Assembly: GCA_002377585.1 (NCBI GenBank)
Contig: DFQC01000021.1
Span: forward strand, 22,880-75,924
From: Anaerolineales bacterium UBA3499
GTDB lineage: Bacteria > Chloroflexota > Anaerolineae > Anaerolineales > UBA11657
Length of the DNA: 53,045 nt
Direction of reading: 5' to 3'
How positions within the stretch are numbered: position 1 is the first letter of the stretch; every line of letters starts with the position of its first letter. Positions 43,466 through 51,663 of the stretch are shown here, piece by piece. The notes beneath the pieces are model-generated. The model made no database searches, was not told where the DNA came from, and saw only the letters and a program-made list of their open reading frames with translations. A program made the position numbers and the translations under genes.

Positions 43466-44880
43466 TACACGGCTCTGGGTATTTGTCGCGCTCTTAGGTT
43501 GGCAGGTAGAATTCCAAGCATTGATCTGTATTTTGCGACAGTTCGGCGAGCAACCTTATAGCCATGGTCCACTAGTTTATGTGCTACTTGTTCATCTGTC
43601 ATGGCAGTTGTTTCATCATCAATAATTGTTTGTACGGCAGCCCTAATTGCTAGTGATCGATCAAAGAATGTAGACAAGGGTATTATACGCCCATTTGGCA
43701 GGGCTATGGTTTTATTTGCCACAGCACGTGAAATTGTCGATTCGTGTAAATCTAGTTCGATTGCTAGTGCCGCACGCGTCATTGGAATTAAGTCTTTGTC
43801 AGTCCCGAGGATAAATTTAGGCTGGCGTTTAACAATTAGTTTTACAATTCGTTTCATAGCATTATCGCGTTGGCGCATGCATTTAACGAACAATGCCGCG
43901 CGTTCTAAGTAAGCAGACCACTCATCTTTTTTCTCAGGATCTTCGATTTTGTTCACCATAGCTCTTACTGAAGAGCTGACGCGAAGCCATCCTTGCGCAG
44001 CTGAGAATACTTGGACAACAAGAGGCCCATCCTGTTTATGTGGGTTCTTAATGACTTCCACGTCGGGACGGAAATATCGTCCGGTGGCATTTGCGGCATT
44101 ATTCCAGTGTGACTGTGCAGGATATGGGGATAGATTGCGTTTTATAAATTGAGCAGCCGATCTGACGGTTTGCACTGAAACATTGCATTTTCTTGCTATT
44201 GTTTCGAAATCCCGCTTTCCGAGTTGTTCCCAGTAATTAGTAAGAAGGTTGTGCGCTAGAGGATGTGTTTTGCCATCTTGCTCAAGCATATCTAGTTGAA
44301 TAAGAAGGCATTCCATAACGTCTTGAGAGGCAACTCCAATAGGGTCAACTCTTTTGATTAGCTCTATTACATCCTTTGTTTTTTGTAGACTAACACGGAG
44401 ATATGATGCGATTTCAGCTGGATGGTCTATTAAAAATCCATGTTCATCAAGTCTTGCCAATATGTGCTCTGCAATTTTTCGTTCTTTAGAGCTAATTGAA
44501 GGTGCTACTTGTTTGAGTATATGTTCGGACAATGTCTCGGGATCCTTCAATTTGTTGTCAGTAGAGTAATATTCATCATATTCCTCATTGCTATAAGTTT
44601 TGGTTGACCTTGGGGCAACGTAAACAATAGGCCCACTACCGTTTAATCGGTTTAAACAGACCTGGCACGGATATGAGGGGATAATCTGTTTGCAGTCAGG
44701 GCATCGACATTCTTCTGTCATTTCTAGCGCTGGATTTTCACTAATTTCGTTTGCTAATTCTGTATCGAGCTCATTGCATGTCTTTTCTAAAAGTTGCATT
44801 GTGCGTGTTAAGTGGGCAGCTGGCATCTGCTTCGTGCTTGCGCCCTGGTATTGTCCGATTTTGGTTATAATCGTAGGCAT
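43465..44880 (-). CDS. rpoN: RNA polymerase sigma-54 factor
   Basis: 471 residues, the usual size. Region I begins the protein (TRTMQLLEKTCNELDTEL, then SENPALEM), the core-binding domain follows, and the C-terminus has the helix-turn-helix (LHESTISRAVANKTI) and the RpoN box ARRTVAKYR (444-452) that reads the -24 element. Between regions I and III it carries a cysteine cluster (Cys58, 60, 63, 72, 75) that looks like a small zinc knuckle, which I do not recall as standard for RpoN. It is the first gene of the run and has a perfect sigma-54 promoter of its own 51-66 bases upstream. A GAGGT ribosome site precedes ATG 44880. Confidence 0.96.
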   Translation of the reverse strand: MPTIITKIGQYQGASTKQMPAAHLTRTMQLLEKTCNELDTELANEISENPALEMTEECRCPDCKQIIPSYPCQVCLNRLNGSGPIVYVAPRSTKTYSNEEYDEYYSTDNKLKDPETLSEHILKQVAPSISSKERKIAEHILARLDEHGFLIDHPAEIASYLRVSLQKTKDVIELIKRVDPIGVASQDVMECLLIQLDMLEQDGKTHPLAHNLLTNYWEQLGKRDFETIARKCNVSVQTVRSAAQFIKRNLSPYPAQSHWNNAANATGRYFRPDVEVIKNPHKQDGPLVVQVFSAAQGWLRVSSSVRAMVNKIEDPEKKDEWSAYLERAALFVKCMRQRDNAMKRIVKLIVKRQPKFILGTDKDLIPMTRAALAIELDLHESTISRAVANKTIALPNGRIIPLSTFFDRSLAIRAAVQTIIDDETTAMTDEQVAHKLVDHGYKVARRTVAKYRSMLGILPANLRARQIPRAV

Positions 44881-44930
44881 TAGATTGACCTCAGATGACT
44901 AATATCAGTTTAGCATACGTGCGTGTAAGT

Positions 44931-44946
44931 TGCAAGAAGTGTGCCA
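44931..44946 (-). promoter_or_regulatory. Sigma-54 promoter in front of rpoN (autoregulation)
   Basis: The minus strand reads CTGGCACA with TGGCACA at 44946-44940, four bases, then TTGCA (44935-44931). This matches the -24/-12 consensus at every defined position. The predicted start near 44920 gives a 40-base leader to the rpoN ATG with a ribosome site. It implies that sigma-54 activates its own gene together with its kinase and activator. Confidence 0.82.
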
Positions 44947-45002
44947 GACTATAAATAAAATACTATATATGCAATATTGGAGAATAGGGGAGATTGGATA
45001 AT

Positions 45003-46376
45003 ATGATGTCTAAGGTGTTGACAGTGGTAGGAGGTGGCTTGGCGGGTACTGAAGCAGCATGGCAAGCGGCAAATAGAGGGGTAAAAGTTCAGTTGTATGA
45101 GATGAGACCTGAAAGTTCAACTGGTGCTCATACGGGAGGTTTCCTAGCCGAGCTTGTTTGTTCGAATTCATTGGGGTCTAAATTGGCTGATAGAGCATCA
45201 GGAGTTCTAAAGGATGAGATGCGGAAGTTAGGATCGTTGCTTATTGCATGCGCTGATGCTAATGCGGTTCCGGCAGGTAACGCATTAGCAGTGGATCGAG
45301 AGGCATTCGCAAAGATGGTAACAGATAGGATTGAGAATCACTCCAATATTGAGGTTGTTAGATCTGAAAAGAGGACGATACCGTCTGGGGTTACAATTAT
45401 AGCTAGTGGGCCGCTTAGTTCGGCATCGATTTGTGACAGTTTGTCCAGTTTGCTTGGTACCGATCATTTATACTTTTATGACGCAATTTCACCTATAGTT
45501 TATGCCGATACCATAGATATGAGTGTGGCGTTTGAAGCGTCCCGTTACCAGAAAAATGGTGATACTAACGGTGATTATATCAATTGCCCAATGAACAATG
45601 CAGAATACGATCGATTTGTAAAAGCTTTGTTGGAAGCAGATAGGATTCCGTTGCGAGACTTTGAAAAAGATATTGAATCAGGAGTTCGCGCTGGTGCGCA
45701 TCGTTTCTTTGAAGGATGTCTGCCAATCGAGATATTAGCTGAACGTGGACATGATGCTCTTGCTTATGGGCCAATGCGGCCAGTAGGAATATATTCCCCT
45801 TATGATGACAAGAGGCCCTATGCTGTTGTGCAGTTACGGCGGGATAACTTGGCTGGTACGCTATATAATATTGTTGGGTTTCAAACTAATTTGAAATGGC
45901 CTGAGCAAAAGGAGGTCTTGCGTATGATACCCGGATTAGGCCAGGCTAGATTTGCGAGATATGGCATGATGCATAGAAACACATTTCTCAATGCTCCAAC
46001 TGTGCTTAATGAATCTTTGCAGAGTGTTGTACGCCCCAACTTGTTTTTTGCAGGACAGATAACTGGAGTAGAGGGATATGCAGGAAACATAGCTACTGGT
46101 TTATTGGCCGGAATAAACGTGACTAAGCTAATGAATGATGAAGGGCTCTTAGTGTTGCCAAGAACTTCTATGATGGGGGCATTATGTCATTACGTTGCAA
46201 ATGCAGATTCAGATACTTTCCAGCCTATGAAAGCTAATTTCGGTCTGTTTCCAGCTCTAGAACCTCCCCGCGACAAAAGAAAGTGGTCAAAGCGGGAAAG
46301 GTATAGACTTTATTCTGAAAGAGCGCTAAATGCAATCGAAAATTTGAAGGTTAGAATGAAGTTAGATCCACTATAG
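45003..46376 (+). CDS. trmFO: Methylenetetrahydrofolate-tRNA-(uracil-5-)-methyltransferase
   Basis: Folate- and FAD-dependent enzyme making m5U54 in tRNA. The FAD motif VVGGGLAGTEAAWQAANRG opens the protein, followed by YEMRPESSTGAHTGGFLAEL and VCSNSLGS, the TrmFO hallmark distinguishing it from GidA/MnmG. RPNLFFAGQITGVEGYAGN is the late conserved block. 457 residues from ATG 45003; another ATG lies directly behind it at 45006, and a TTG lies nine bases upstream. An AGGGGAG ribosome site is suitably placed. Divergent from rpoN; the two share a 122-base gap. The last six bases overlap the convergent GCS2-type gene. Confidence 0.96.
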   Translation: MMSKVLTVVGGGLAGTEAAWQAANRGVKVQLYEMRPESSTGAHTGGFLAELVCSNSLGSKLADRASGVLKDEMRKLGSLLIACADANAVPAGNALAVDREAFAKMVTDRIENHSNIEVVRSEKRTIPSGVTIIASGPLSSASICDSLSSLLGTDHLYFYDAISPIVYADTIDMSVAFEASRYQKNGDTNGDYINCPMNNAEYDRFVKALLEADRIPLRDFEKDIESGVRAGAHRFFEGCLPIEILAERGHDALAYGPMRPVGIYSPYDDKRPYAVVQLRRDNLAGTLYNIVGFQTNLKWPEQKEVLRMIPGLGQARFARYGMMHRNTFLNAPTVLNESLQSVVRPNLFFAGQITGVEGYAGNIATGLLAGINVTKLMNDEGLLVLPRTSMMGALCHYVANADSDTFQPMKANFGLFPALEPPRDKRKWSKRERYRLYSERALNAIENLKVRMKLDPL

Positions 46377-47540
46377 CCCTGACACTGTTTTGTTAGCTAA
46401 GTAATCTACTACATTGTGTAAAGCAACATCATGGTTCATATTGTTATCTTTTAAAGATTGTTCGTAAACAGCTATTTGTTGTATTGCGCTAGTACCTCGG
46501 TCAACTATATTTTCTATATGCTGTACTTCTTTTCTGGAATTTAGGTTATCAAGTACAGGGTCGACAATTTCTATAATTTCTTGAGCCAAACGACTGAAGT
46601 TGATTTGCTGACCTATTCCAAAATCAATCAATTTGCCTTGGGTGCCATAGCGAACTGCACGCCATTTGTTTTCTGTTATGTGATGTTGTCGATATGTTCT
46701 CCAGCTCTGATTGTTGCTTCGAAGTTTCAAGAGAGTTGCAATTATTGCCTGTATTAGCGCAGCGATTGCTACGGTATCATTTATATCTGTGCATACGTCA
46801 GAAATACGAATTTCAAGTGTTCCAAATTTTGGGTGTGGACGGATATCCCACCATATTTTTGTTGCATCATATTTGTTATTGTCATCTTGGTCAAGTGAAC
46901 CAGCTTGTCCCAAAAGATCTACATATTGCTCATACTCTCCATGCGATTGAAACGATGGGGGTATGCCTGAGCGAGGCATCATTTCAAAAACTACGCTCCG
47001 ATATGACATCAGACCAGTATTGCGTCCTTGCCAAAATGGTGAGCTGGAACTAAGTGCTAGTATATGTGGCAGGAAATATCGCATTTGATTCATAATTTCT
47101 ATCATAATGTTTTTATTCCTAGACCCCTCTCCAAATCCGACATGGATATGCATTCCAAAGACAAGTAGCTGTTCGGCTACTGATCGAAAATCGTCGAGCA
47201 ATTTGCTGTAACGATCTCCCTGCATAATATTTTGGTCGGACCATTTTGCAAATGGGTGAGTACTAGCTGCTACAATTCGCAACCCATCCTTTTGTGCTAT
47301 ATCACGCGCTATTCCTCGCATCCTAATGATCTCATTGTGCAACTCACTTATGTCATTGCAAATGTGGCTGGACATCTCTAGTTGACTTTCCATCAATTCG
47401 GGTTTCAGTCCAGATGGGGTCATTACACGGTGGTCACCTTCTAGGTATTGACTCATGTACGAATGTAAATCACGTGTTACGGGATGAACAATTTGATACT
47501 CTTCTTCAATGCCTAAAGTTAAGGGTATATCTTTGAACAT
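46371..47540 (-). CDS. GCS2/YbdK-type carboxylate-amine ligase
   Basis: 389 residues of the GCS2 (glutamate-cysteine ligase-like) family. It starts with the family mark LTLGIEEEYQIV, with LEMSSHIC, RIVAASTHPFAKW, HIHVGFG and MPRSGIPPSFQSHGEYEQY further along. Members couple glutamate to an amine with ATP; many bacterial YbdK proteins have weak gamma-glutamylcysteine synthase activity, and others belong to different pathways. No glutathione or ergothioneine genes are nearby, so the substrate is open. The C-terminus overlaps trmFO by six bases tail to tail. Start ATG 47540. Confidence 0.82.
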   Translation of the reverse strand: MFKDIPLTLGIEEEYQIVHPVTRDLHSYMSQYLEGDHRVMTPSGLKPELMESQLEMSSHICNDISELHNEIIRMRGIARDIAQKDGLRIVAASTHPFAKWSDQNIMQGDRYSKLLDDFRSVAEQLLVFGMHIHVGFGEGSRNKNIMIEIMNQMRYFLPHILALSSSSPFWQGRNTGLMSYRSVVFEMMPRSGIPPSFQSHGEYEQYVDLLGQAGSLDQDDNNKYDATKIWWDIRPHPKFGTLEIRISDVCTDINDTVAIAALIQAIIATLLKLRSNNQSWRTYRQHHITENKWRAVRYGTQGKLIDFGIGQQINFSRLAQEIIEIVDPVLDNLNSRKEVQHIENIVDRGTSAIQQIAVYEQSLKDNNMNHDVALHNVVDYLANKTVSGL

Positions 47541-47569
47541 GAGGATGATTTGGATTATTTCAAATTATT

Positions 47570-47605
47570 TTAATTTGTTGCTCTTAATTTGTTGCTTTGT
47601 TGCTC
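47570..47605. repeat. Short tandem repeat upstream of hflX
   Basis: TTAATTTGTTGCT occurs at 47570-47582 and again at 47584-47596, and a shortened copy, TTTGTTGCT, follows to 47605 with one-base overlap. The array lies between the divergent GCS2-type gene and hflX. It may be a slippage product; a role as a binding site is possible but unsupported. Confidence 0.5.
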
Positions 47606-47665
47606 TATTGTTTAACGTGAGAGCAATTATCTGATAGTTTATCATGCTGAGGTAAAATACACTAT

Positions 47666-48985
47666 ATGACTAAGATGGCTCTTATTCCGACTTCAGTGTT
47701 AATACCAAGAGTATTGTTAGTAGGGGTTGAATTACGTAGTGCCTCATCTATTTTAACTATTCATGACTCACTAGACGAACTTGAGCAATTAGCCAATAGT
47801 GCTGGAATGTCCGTTGTGGGACGTATATATCAGAAACTTACTGTACCAAATTCATCTACATATATTGGTGCCGGCAAAATTACTGAATTGATTGATTTAA
47901 TAGAAACAACAGCTGCTGATATGGTTTTGTTTGACTCTGAACTCTCACCGCGTCACCAAAGAGAATTAGAAAAAATAGTGGGTGATAACACTCAAATTTT
48001 AGATCGCACAGCATTGATTCTTCATATCTTTGCTAGTAATGCTAATACCAGAGAGGGTGGGTTGCAGGTGGAGTTGGCACAGTATGAGTACAGATTGCCC
48101 AGACTCACGCGACAATGGAAGCATCTAGCCAGACAAGCTGGTGGGGCATCAGGACGTACTGGCTCTATAGGTGGTGTTGGTTTGCGTGGGCCTGGCGAGA
48201 AACAGTTGGAGGTTGACCGTCGTGAGATAACCAGACGGATAACAAAATTGAAGAAAGAACTGCAAAAAGTTAGGGCACATCGCTCTCACCATAGGAAAAG
48301 GCGTAAGACTTCTAAGGTGCCTGTAGTGTCTATGGTAGGTTACACTAATACAGGCAAATCTACATTGTTAAGTAGATTAAGTGATACAAATATTCTAATA
48401 GCTGATAGACTTTTTTCTACACTTGATCCTACGATTCGCAAAATTGCTTGGCCGGGTGGACGTTCATTTCTTTTAACCGATACTGTTGGCTTCATACAGA
48501 AATTACCTTCCACAGTAATAGCTGCTTTTAGGGCGACGTTGGAGGAAATCGTTGAGGCTGATTTGTTATTGCATGTAATCGATGTTACGCATAGGTGTTG
48601 CATTGAACAAGCTCATGTAGTGATGAGCACTCTTGATGATATTGGTGTTTCTAGCATACCGATAATAACGGTACTGAATAAAATTGACTTGCTAATTGAT
48701 ATGAAACTACCTGACAAAATTTATAAGGAATTTCCAGATGCCTTGCCCATTTCTGGGATATCAGGTTATGGCATAGCACAACTTGTCGCGTCTGTACAAA
48801 GACATTTGAGTGCGTCTTTAGTAGAAATGACCGTAAGTTTGCCATACAGAAATGGGAATCTTATTTCTATCTTCCATCAGTATGGTACTGCTGTAAATGC
48901 TATGCATGGAGAAGAATCAGTAAAATTAAGTGGCGCGCTACCTATGAGCATAGCTCGAAAATTCTGGGATTATAGATGCCAATGA
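47666..48985 (+). CDS. hflX: Ribosome-associated GTPase HflX
   Basis: GTPase that splits stalled or hibernating ribosomes, notably after heat or antibiotic stress. The N-terminal domain has YIGAGKITEL and VLFDSELSPRHQRELEK (seen with small changes), then the linker GGVGLRGPGEKQLEVDRR, and the G domain: G1 GYTNTGKSTL, G2 ADRLFSTLDPT, G3 LTDTVGFIQKLP, G4 LNKIDL. 439 residues, normal. ATG 47666 lies seven bases after a TAAAAT box (47653-47658) and has no ribosome site, so initiation may be leaderless. No hfq is near. Confidence 0.95.
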   Translation: MTKMALIPTSVLIPRVLLVGVELRSASSILTIHDSLDELEQLANSAGMSVVGRIYQKLTVPNSSTYIGAGKITELIDLIETTAADMVLFDSELSPRHQRELEKIVGDNTQILDRTALILHIFASNANTREGGLQVELAQYEYRLPRLTRQWKHLARQAGGASGRTGSIGGVGLRGPGEKQLEVDRREITRRITKLKKELQKVRAHRSHHRKRRKTSKVPVVSMVGYTNTGKSTLLSRLSDTNILIADRLFSTLDPTIRKIAWPGGRSFLLTDTVGFIQKLPSTVIAAFRATLEEIVEADLLLHVIDVTHRCCIEQAHVVMSTLDDIGVSSIPIITVLNKIDLLIDMKLPDKIYKEFPDALPISGISGYGIAQLVASVQRHLSASLVEMTVSLPYRNGNLISIFHQYGTAVNAMHGEESVKLSGALPMSIARKFWDYRCQ

Positions 48986-48994
48986 GTTATTGTT

Positions 48995-49183
48995 CTATAC
49001 GCTGCGTAAAAGGAAATAAAACGCTAGGCCGCACACTGCTGTAAAGATGATATATCGTACTAAGCTCATCAATCCTCTGCCCAGAGAGTAGAATATGTTC
49101 ATTGCTTTTATGGGCTGAATAGTGGATATATGCCTGCTAGGTGTGGTGCTCATATAGGTTCTGTTGGTTGATTTATCTTCCAT
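48995..49183 (-). CDS. Small tail-anchored membrane protein
   Basis: 62 residues: a polar N-terminus rich in Ser and Thr, then one C-terminal hydrophobic helix (about residues 40-60, LVRYIIFTAVCGLAFYFLL) ending in RSV, which suggests tail anchoring. It is convergent with hflX with a nine-base gap. A sigma-54-like site lies 57-72 bases upstream. No family recognised. The short length makes the call uncertain, but the membrane segment and neat packing support it. Confidence 0.5.
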   Translation of the reverse strand: MEDKSTNRTYMSTTPSRHISTIQPIKAMNIFYSLGRGLMSLVRYIIFTAVCGLAFYFLLRSV

Positions 49184-49352
49184 AACTTGCCACCATGTTG
49201 TCTCTAATTACAGTTTGTGTTTTAGCAACAACAGTGTGGTGCAATTTCTGCGCCATTTTCTGGACAAGCATGTTACGGATTGATTGAGATATCAAAAAAC
49301 CATAAGTTATTGCCCATAATTGCGTATAGGCATCTCCAAGCGTAAGGCTAAC
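49173..49352 (-). other. Open stretch, possible 40-aa or shorter reading frame
   Basis: The 196 bases between the recombinase and the 62-aa gene are open for 59 codons in one minus-strand frame, with possible starts only at TTG 49295 or ATG 49271. From TTG the peptide begins with ISQSIRNMLVQKMAQKL and ends in SYGR, its stop overlapping the start of the 62-aa gene. It could be a small coupled gene or chance. It conflicts with the sigma-54-like site inside it, so at most one reading is fully right. Confidence 0.2.
49240..49255 (-). promoter_or_regulatory. Weaker sigma-54-like site before the 62-aa membrane protein
   Basis: The minus strand reads TGGCGCA (49255-49249), four bases, then TTGCA (49244-49240). 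One consensus base differs (A to G), and the GG-to-GC spacing is right. The predicted start, about 49229, lies 46 bases before ATG 49183. Weaker evidence than for the three sites near rpoN. Confidence 0.4.
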
Positions 49353-49387
49353 TTATTTATATCTGTAGGGTGGCGGCTGTATATTTA

Positions 49388-50380
49388 TCAGTTATCGAAA
49401 ATTTTGTGGTATCCCCGATCTAAATCATCGTCTGTTAGGTGGGCATAACGTTGCGTTATGGCGATACTTTTGTGTCGAGCTAACTCCTGGGCTAGTTTAA
49501 GGTTGCCACCTGAGCCGCGAAGGACGATTGTAACAAAATAGTGCCTGAATGAGTGTGGTGTAATTGAACCAATAAATGAGGGTCCGAGCGCGTACTTTAC
49601 CCAACGATTTATAATATTTCTGGCACCCACAGTTTTAATGGGTAATGTTTTGGATCCACTTCCTAAGTCGTGGCGGGCAAATATTGGCAAGCTCGTTAGG
49701 GCACGGCCAGTAGCACCGTCAAGAGTTGCTCGTGCGTTGAGATAGTTCACTATAGATTGATGAGATCGACTTGAGAATCTGACTATGCTTTCACGGCCTC
49801 CCTTAATGATCACTATTGCCTGCCGCTCGTTTCGGTCATACTGGCCACGAGTAAGGCTACAAGCTTCGCTAATACGTAATCCGGTATCTGCTAAGGTTAG
49901 TATGAATGCTTTGTCACGTAGTGTTCGTAAAGTAGCTCGGTCGTCATCTTGTGGTAATCGGGCTGCGGTAATTACTGCTTGTATTAGTTTTTCTATGTTC
50001 TCGCGTGGGAATTGAGGCAATTTTAACGGTACACGTCTTTGTCTACGGCGTATAAGAGCTCTTACTCTGGGTAAATTAAGTTCAAGCTCGTACTCAGAGG
50101 CCAAAAACTCATAAAATCCAACTACTGCTGTTAGATAAAGTTGTTCGGTAGCTGGAGAGTAATTACGTAGTTCAGTAATAAAATCAATTATCCAGGATTC
50201 ACTGCAGGATGCAATTGTCGTAGTATCTACGTCAATGTTATTGTTGGTTAGTAAACAAACAAACTTTGTTATTGCCTGGCTGTATGATCGGGCTGTATTT
50301 TGACTGCGGCTTTCAGATATAACACGTCTATACTGGTCGATAGCATTTTGTAGCGAAACATCATTGATATTTTGTATCAT
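49388..50380 (-). CDS. Tyrosine recombinase, Xer-like
   Basis: 330 residues from ATG 50380. The frame is open 80 codons further upstream, but that stretch is low in conservation and overlaps the divergent FkbM gene. The N-terminal SAM-like domain spans about 1-105. The catalytic set is complete: Arg169 (DTGLRISEACSL), Lys194, His276 and Arg279 (PHSFRHYF), His303 (LARHKSIAIT) and Tyr312. It resembles XerC/XerD in size and could be the dimer-resolution recombinase or a genomic-island integrase. No phage genes, repeats flanking an island or tRNA target are visible, so the first is a little more likely. Confidence 0.9.
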   Translation of the reverse strand: MIQNINDVSLQNAIDQYRRVISESRSQNTARSYSQAITKFVCLLTNNNIDVDTTTIASCSESWIIDFITELRNYSPATEQLYLTAVVGFYEFLASEYELELNLPRVRALIRRRQRRVPLKLPQFPRENIEKLIQAVITAARLPQDDDRATLRTLRDKAFILTLADTGLRISEACSLTRGQYDRNERQAIVIIKGGRESIVRFSSRSHQSIVNYLNARATLDGATGRALTSLPIFARHDLGSGSKTLPIKTVGARNIINRWVKYALGPSFIGSITPHSFRHYFVTIVLRGSGGNLKLAQELARHKSIAITQRYAHLTDDDLDRGYHKIFDN

Positions 50381-50392
50381 AATATGGTGGTT

Positions 50393-50421
50393 ATAATAAC
50401 ACTTATCACAACCATACGCAA
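50393..50421 (-). promoter_or_regulatory. Candidate recombinase promoter
   Basis: On the minus strand TTGCGT (50421-50416) and TATTAT (50398-50393) are 17 bases apart. The predicted start lies about six bases before ATG 50380, so the leader would be too short for a ribosome site. This supports the shorter recombinase start. Confidence 0.5.
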
Positions 50422-50441
50422 GTGATTGCACACCCGTCTGG

Positions 50442-50461
50442 CTAACGAATATGTACGTTAG
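50442..50461. repeat. Inverted repeat between recombinase and FkbM genes
   Basis: CTAACG (50442-50447) and CGTTAG (50456-50461) are perfect inverted copies separated by eight bases. The spacing resembles a recombinase or dimeric-repressor site and it lies just upstream of the recombinase promoter. It does not resemble a dif core that I can recall. Confidence 0.35.
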
Positions 50462-50558
50462 TTCTGTAATATAAGTAATTGTGTGGGTTTTGCTGTAAAA
50501 TCTGTTGCAAAATAGTTGTTCTCTAGCTCCAAAATAATCTGAGTAACGTAAAACTTGT

Positions 50559-51620
50559 ATGAAATTGTTTAAATCTTTGGTTAAAATTTTTTTACGGAAA
50601 GTGGTTTCAACAGTATTCAAACCACTATTAACAACGAAACTTGTTCGATTGTGTTTACAACAAGCTTATTTGCCAAACAATTTGCGGCAGCTTCTCTTAT
50701 GGCCTTTGACCACTCATCTACTACCGCCAGAGTACACAGAAGACATTGAATTAGTAAATGGTATTGTTATGAAAGTGGGCCTTGAAGACATGGTAAATCG
50801 GTTTTTGCTTTACTACTCGGGTATAGTGGAATTGTGCTGGGAGCCTCAGACAGCTAGATTAGCCTTACAATTGATTGACAATGATGATGTTGTTATCATA
50901 GGAGGCGCTCATATTGGATATCACACATCTCTTATTTGCGAAAATTTGGTCAAATTTCATGGTCATGGTCAAGTACATGCGTTTGAACCTTACCCTACAT
51001 ATTTCAATCGACTTTCTGTTACTAAGACTATGAATGCTTACGACAATTTATATCCACATCAGTGTGCTCTGGGAAATAAGAATACAAACAAGGTGCGTCT
51101 ATATATTTCTAAATTACCGCCCTCCACTATCAATGAGTCGGATATTTATGATGATTCCTTTGAAGACGTGGATTGTATTGCGTTGGACGATTTCGTAGTT
51201 GATTTAGGTATATCTGAAGTAGCATTGCTTTTTCTTGACATTGAAGGTGCTGAACTTGAAGCTCTCAAAGGAGCTACTAACCTTCTATCTCAAAAGAATG
51301 GACCTGATATTATCTTCGAAGTGAATCCGCAAATGATTGCGCAAGGCAGTGGACATCAGGATGATACTTATAATTACATAGTAGACTTGGGATATGATGT
51401 GTTCGTTATTCGTGATGATTATAGAGCTAATCTAGAACCTGTACGTGATTATCCTTCTAAGAAAATTGAACTTGTTTCTATTAGTGATATTCAGTCCTTA
51501 CAAGTACTTGGAGAAAATATGAAATTCTACAATATGTATGCTACAAAACATCCCAAAAAGCTTGATGTGCTAGACGTCATTCTACTATCTTGTGAAACAT
51601 GTTCTTCATTTGCTTACTAA
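50559..51620 (+). CDS. FkbM family methyltransferase
   Basis: 353 residues; SAM-dependent O-methyltransferase-like. The SAM site is VVIIGGAHIGYHTSL (usual VDVGANIGYYT; here the first acidic residue and asparagine are changed), followed by HAFEPYPTYFNRL, and the family block FLDIEGAELEALKGA with IIFEVNP. The basic N-terminal 45 residues may be amphipathic. FkbM enzymes often methylate sugars or secondary metabolites; no such cluster is present. It lies between the recombinase and cca genes with no partner on its strand, so it may be a recent arrival. Start ATG 50559. Confidence 0.85.
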   Translation: MKLFKSLVKIFLRKVVSTVFKPLLTTKLVRLCLQQAYLPNNLRQLLLWPLTTHLLPPEYTEDIELVNGIVMKVGLEDMVNRFLLYYSGIVELCWEPQTARLALQLIDNDDVVIIGGAHIGYHTSLICENLVKFHGHGQVHAFEPYPTYFNRLSVTKTMNAYDNLYPHQCALGNKNTNKVRLYISKLPPSTINESDIYDDSFEDVDCIALDDFVVDLGISEVALLFLDIEGAELEALKGATNLLSQKNGPDIIFEVNPQMIAQGSGHQDDTYNYIVDLGYDVFVIRDDYRANLEPVRDYPSKKIELVSISDIQSLQVLGENMKFYNMYATKHPKKLDVLDVILLSCETCSSFAY

Positions 51621-51663
51621 AAAGTTAACTGTTGGATTTATTCGGGCTGCGCGCGCAAAACTA

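Noticed and set aside
49388..50380. Integrase marking a mobile island
   Set aside because: No tRNA target, flanking repeats, relaxase, transposase or phage genes are visible; a Xer-type housekeeping role is equally good.
50381..50620. N-terminal 80-residue extension of the recombinase
   Set aside because: It overlaps the divergent FkbM gene, crosses the likely recombinase promoter and is not similar to the family.
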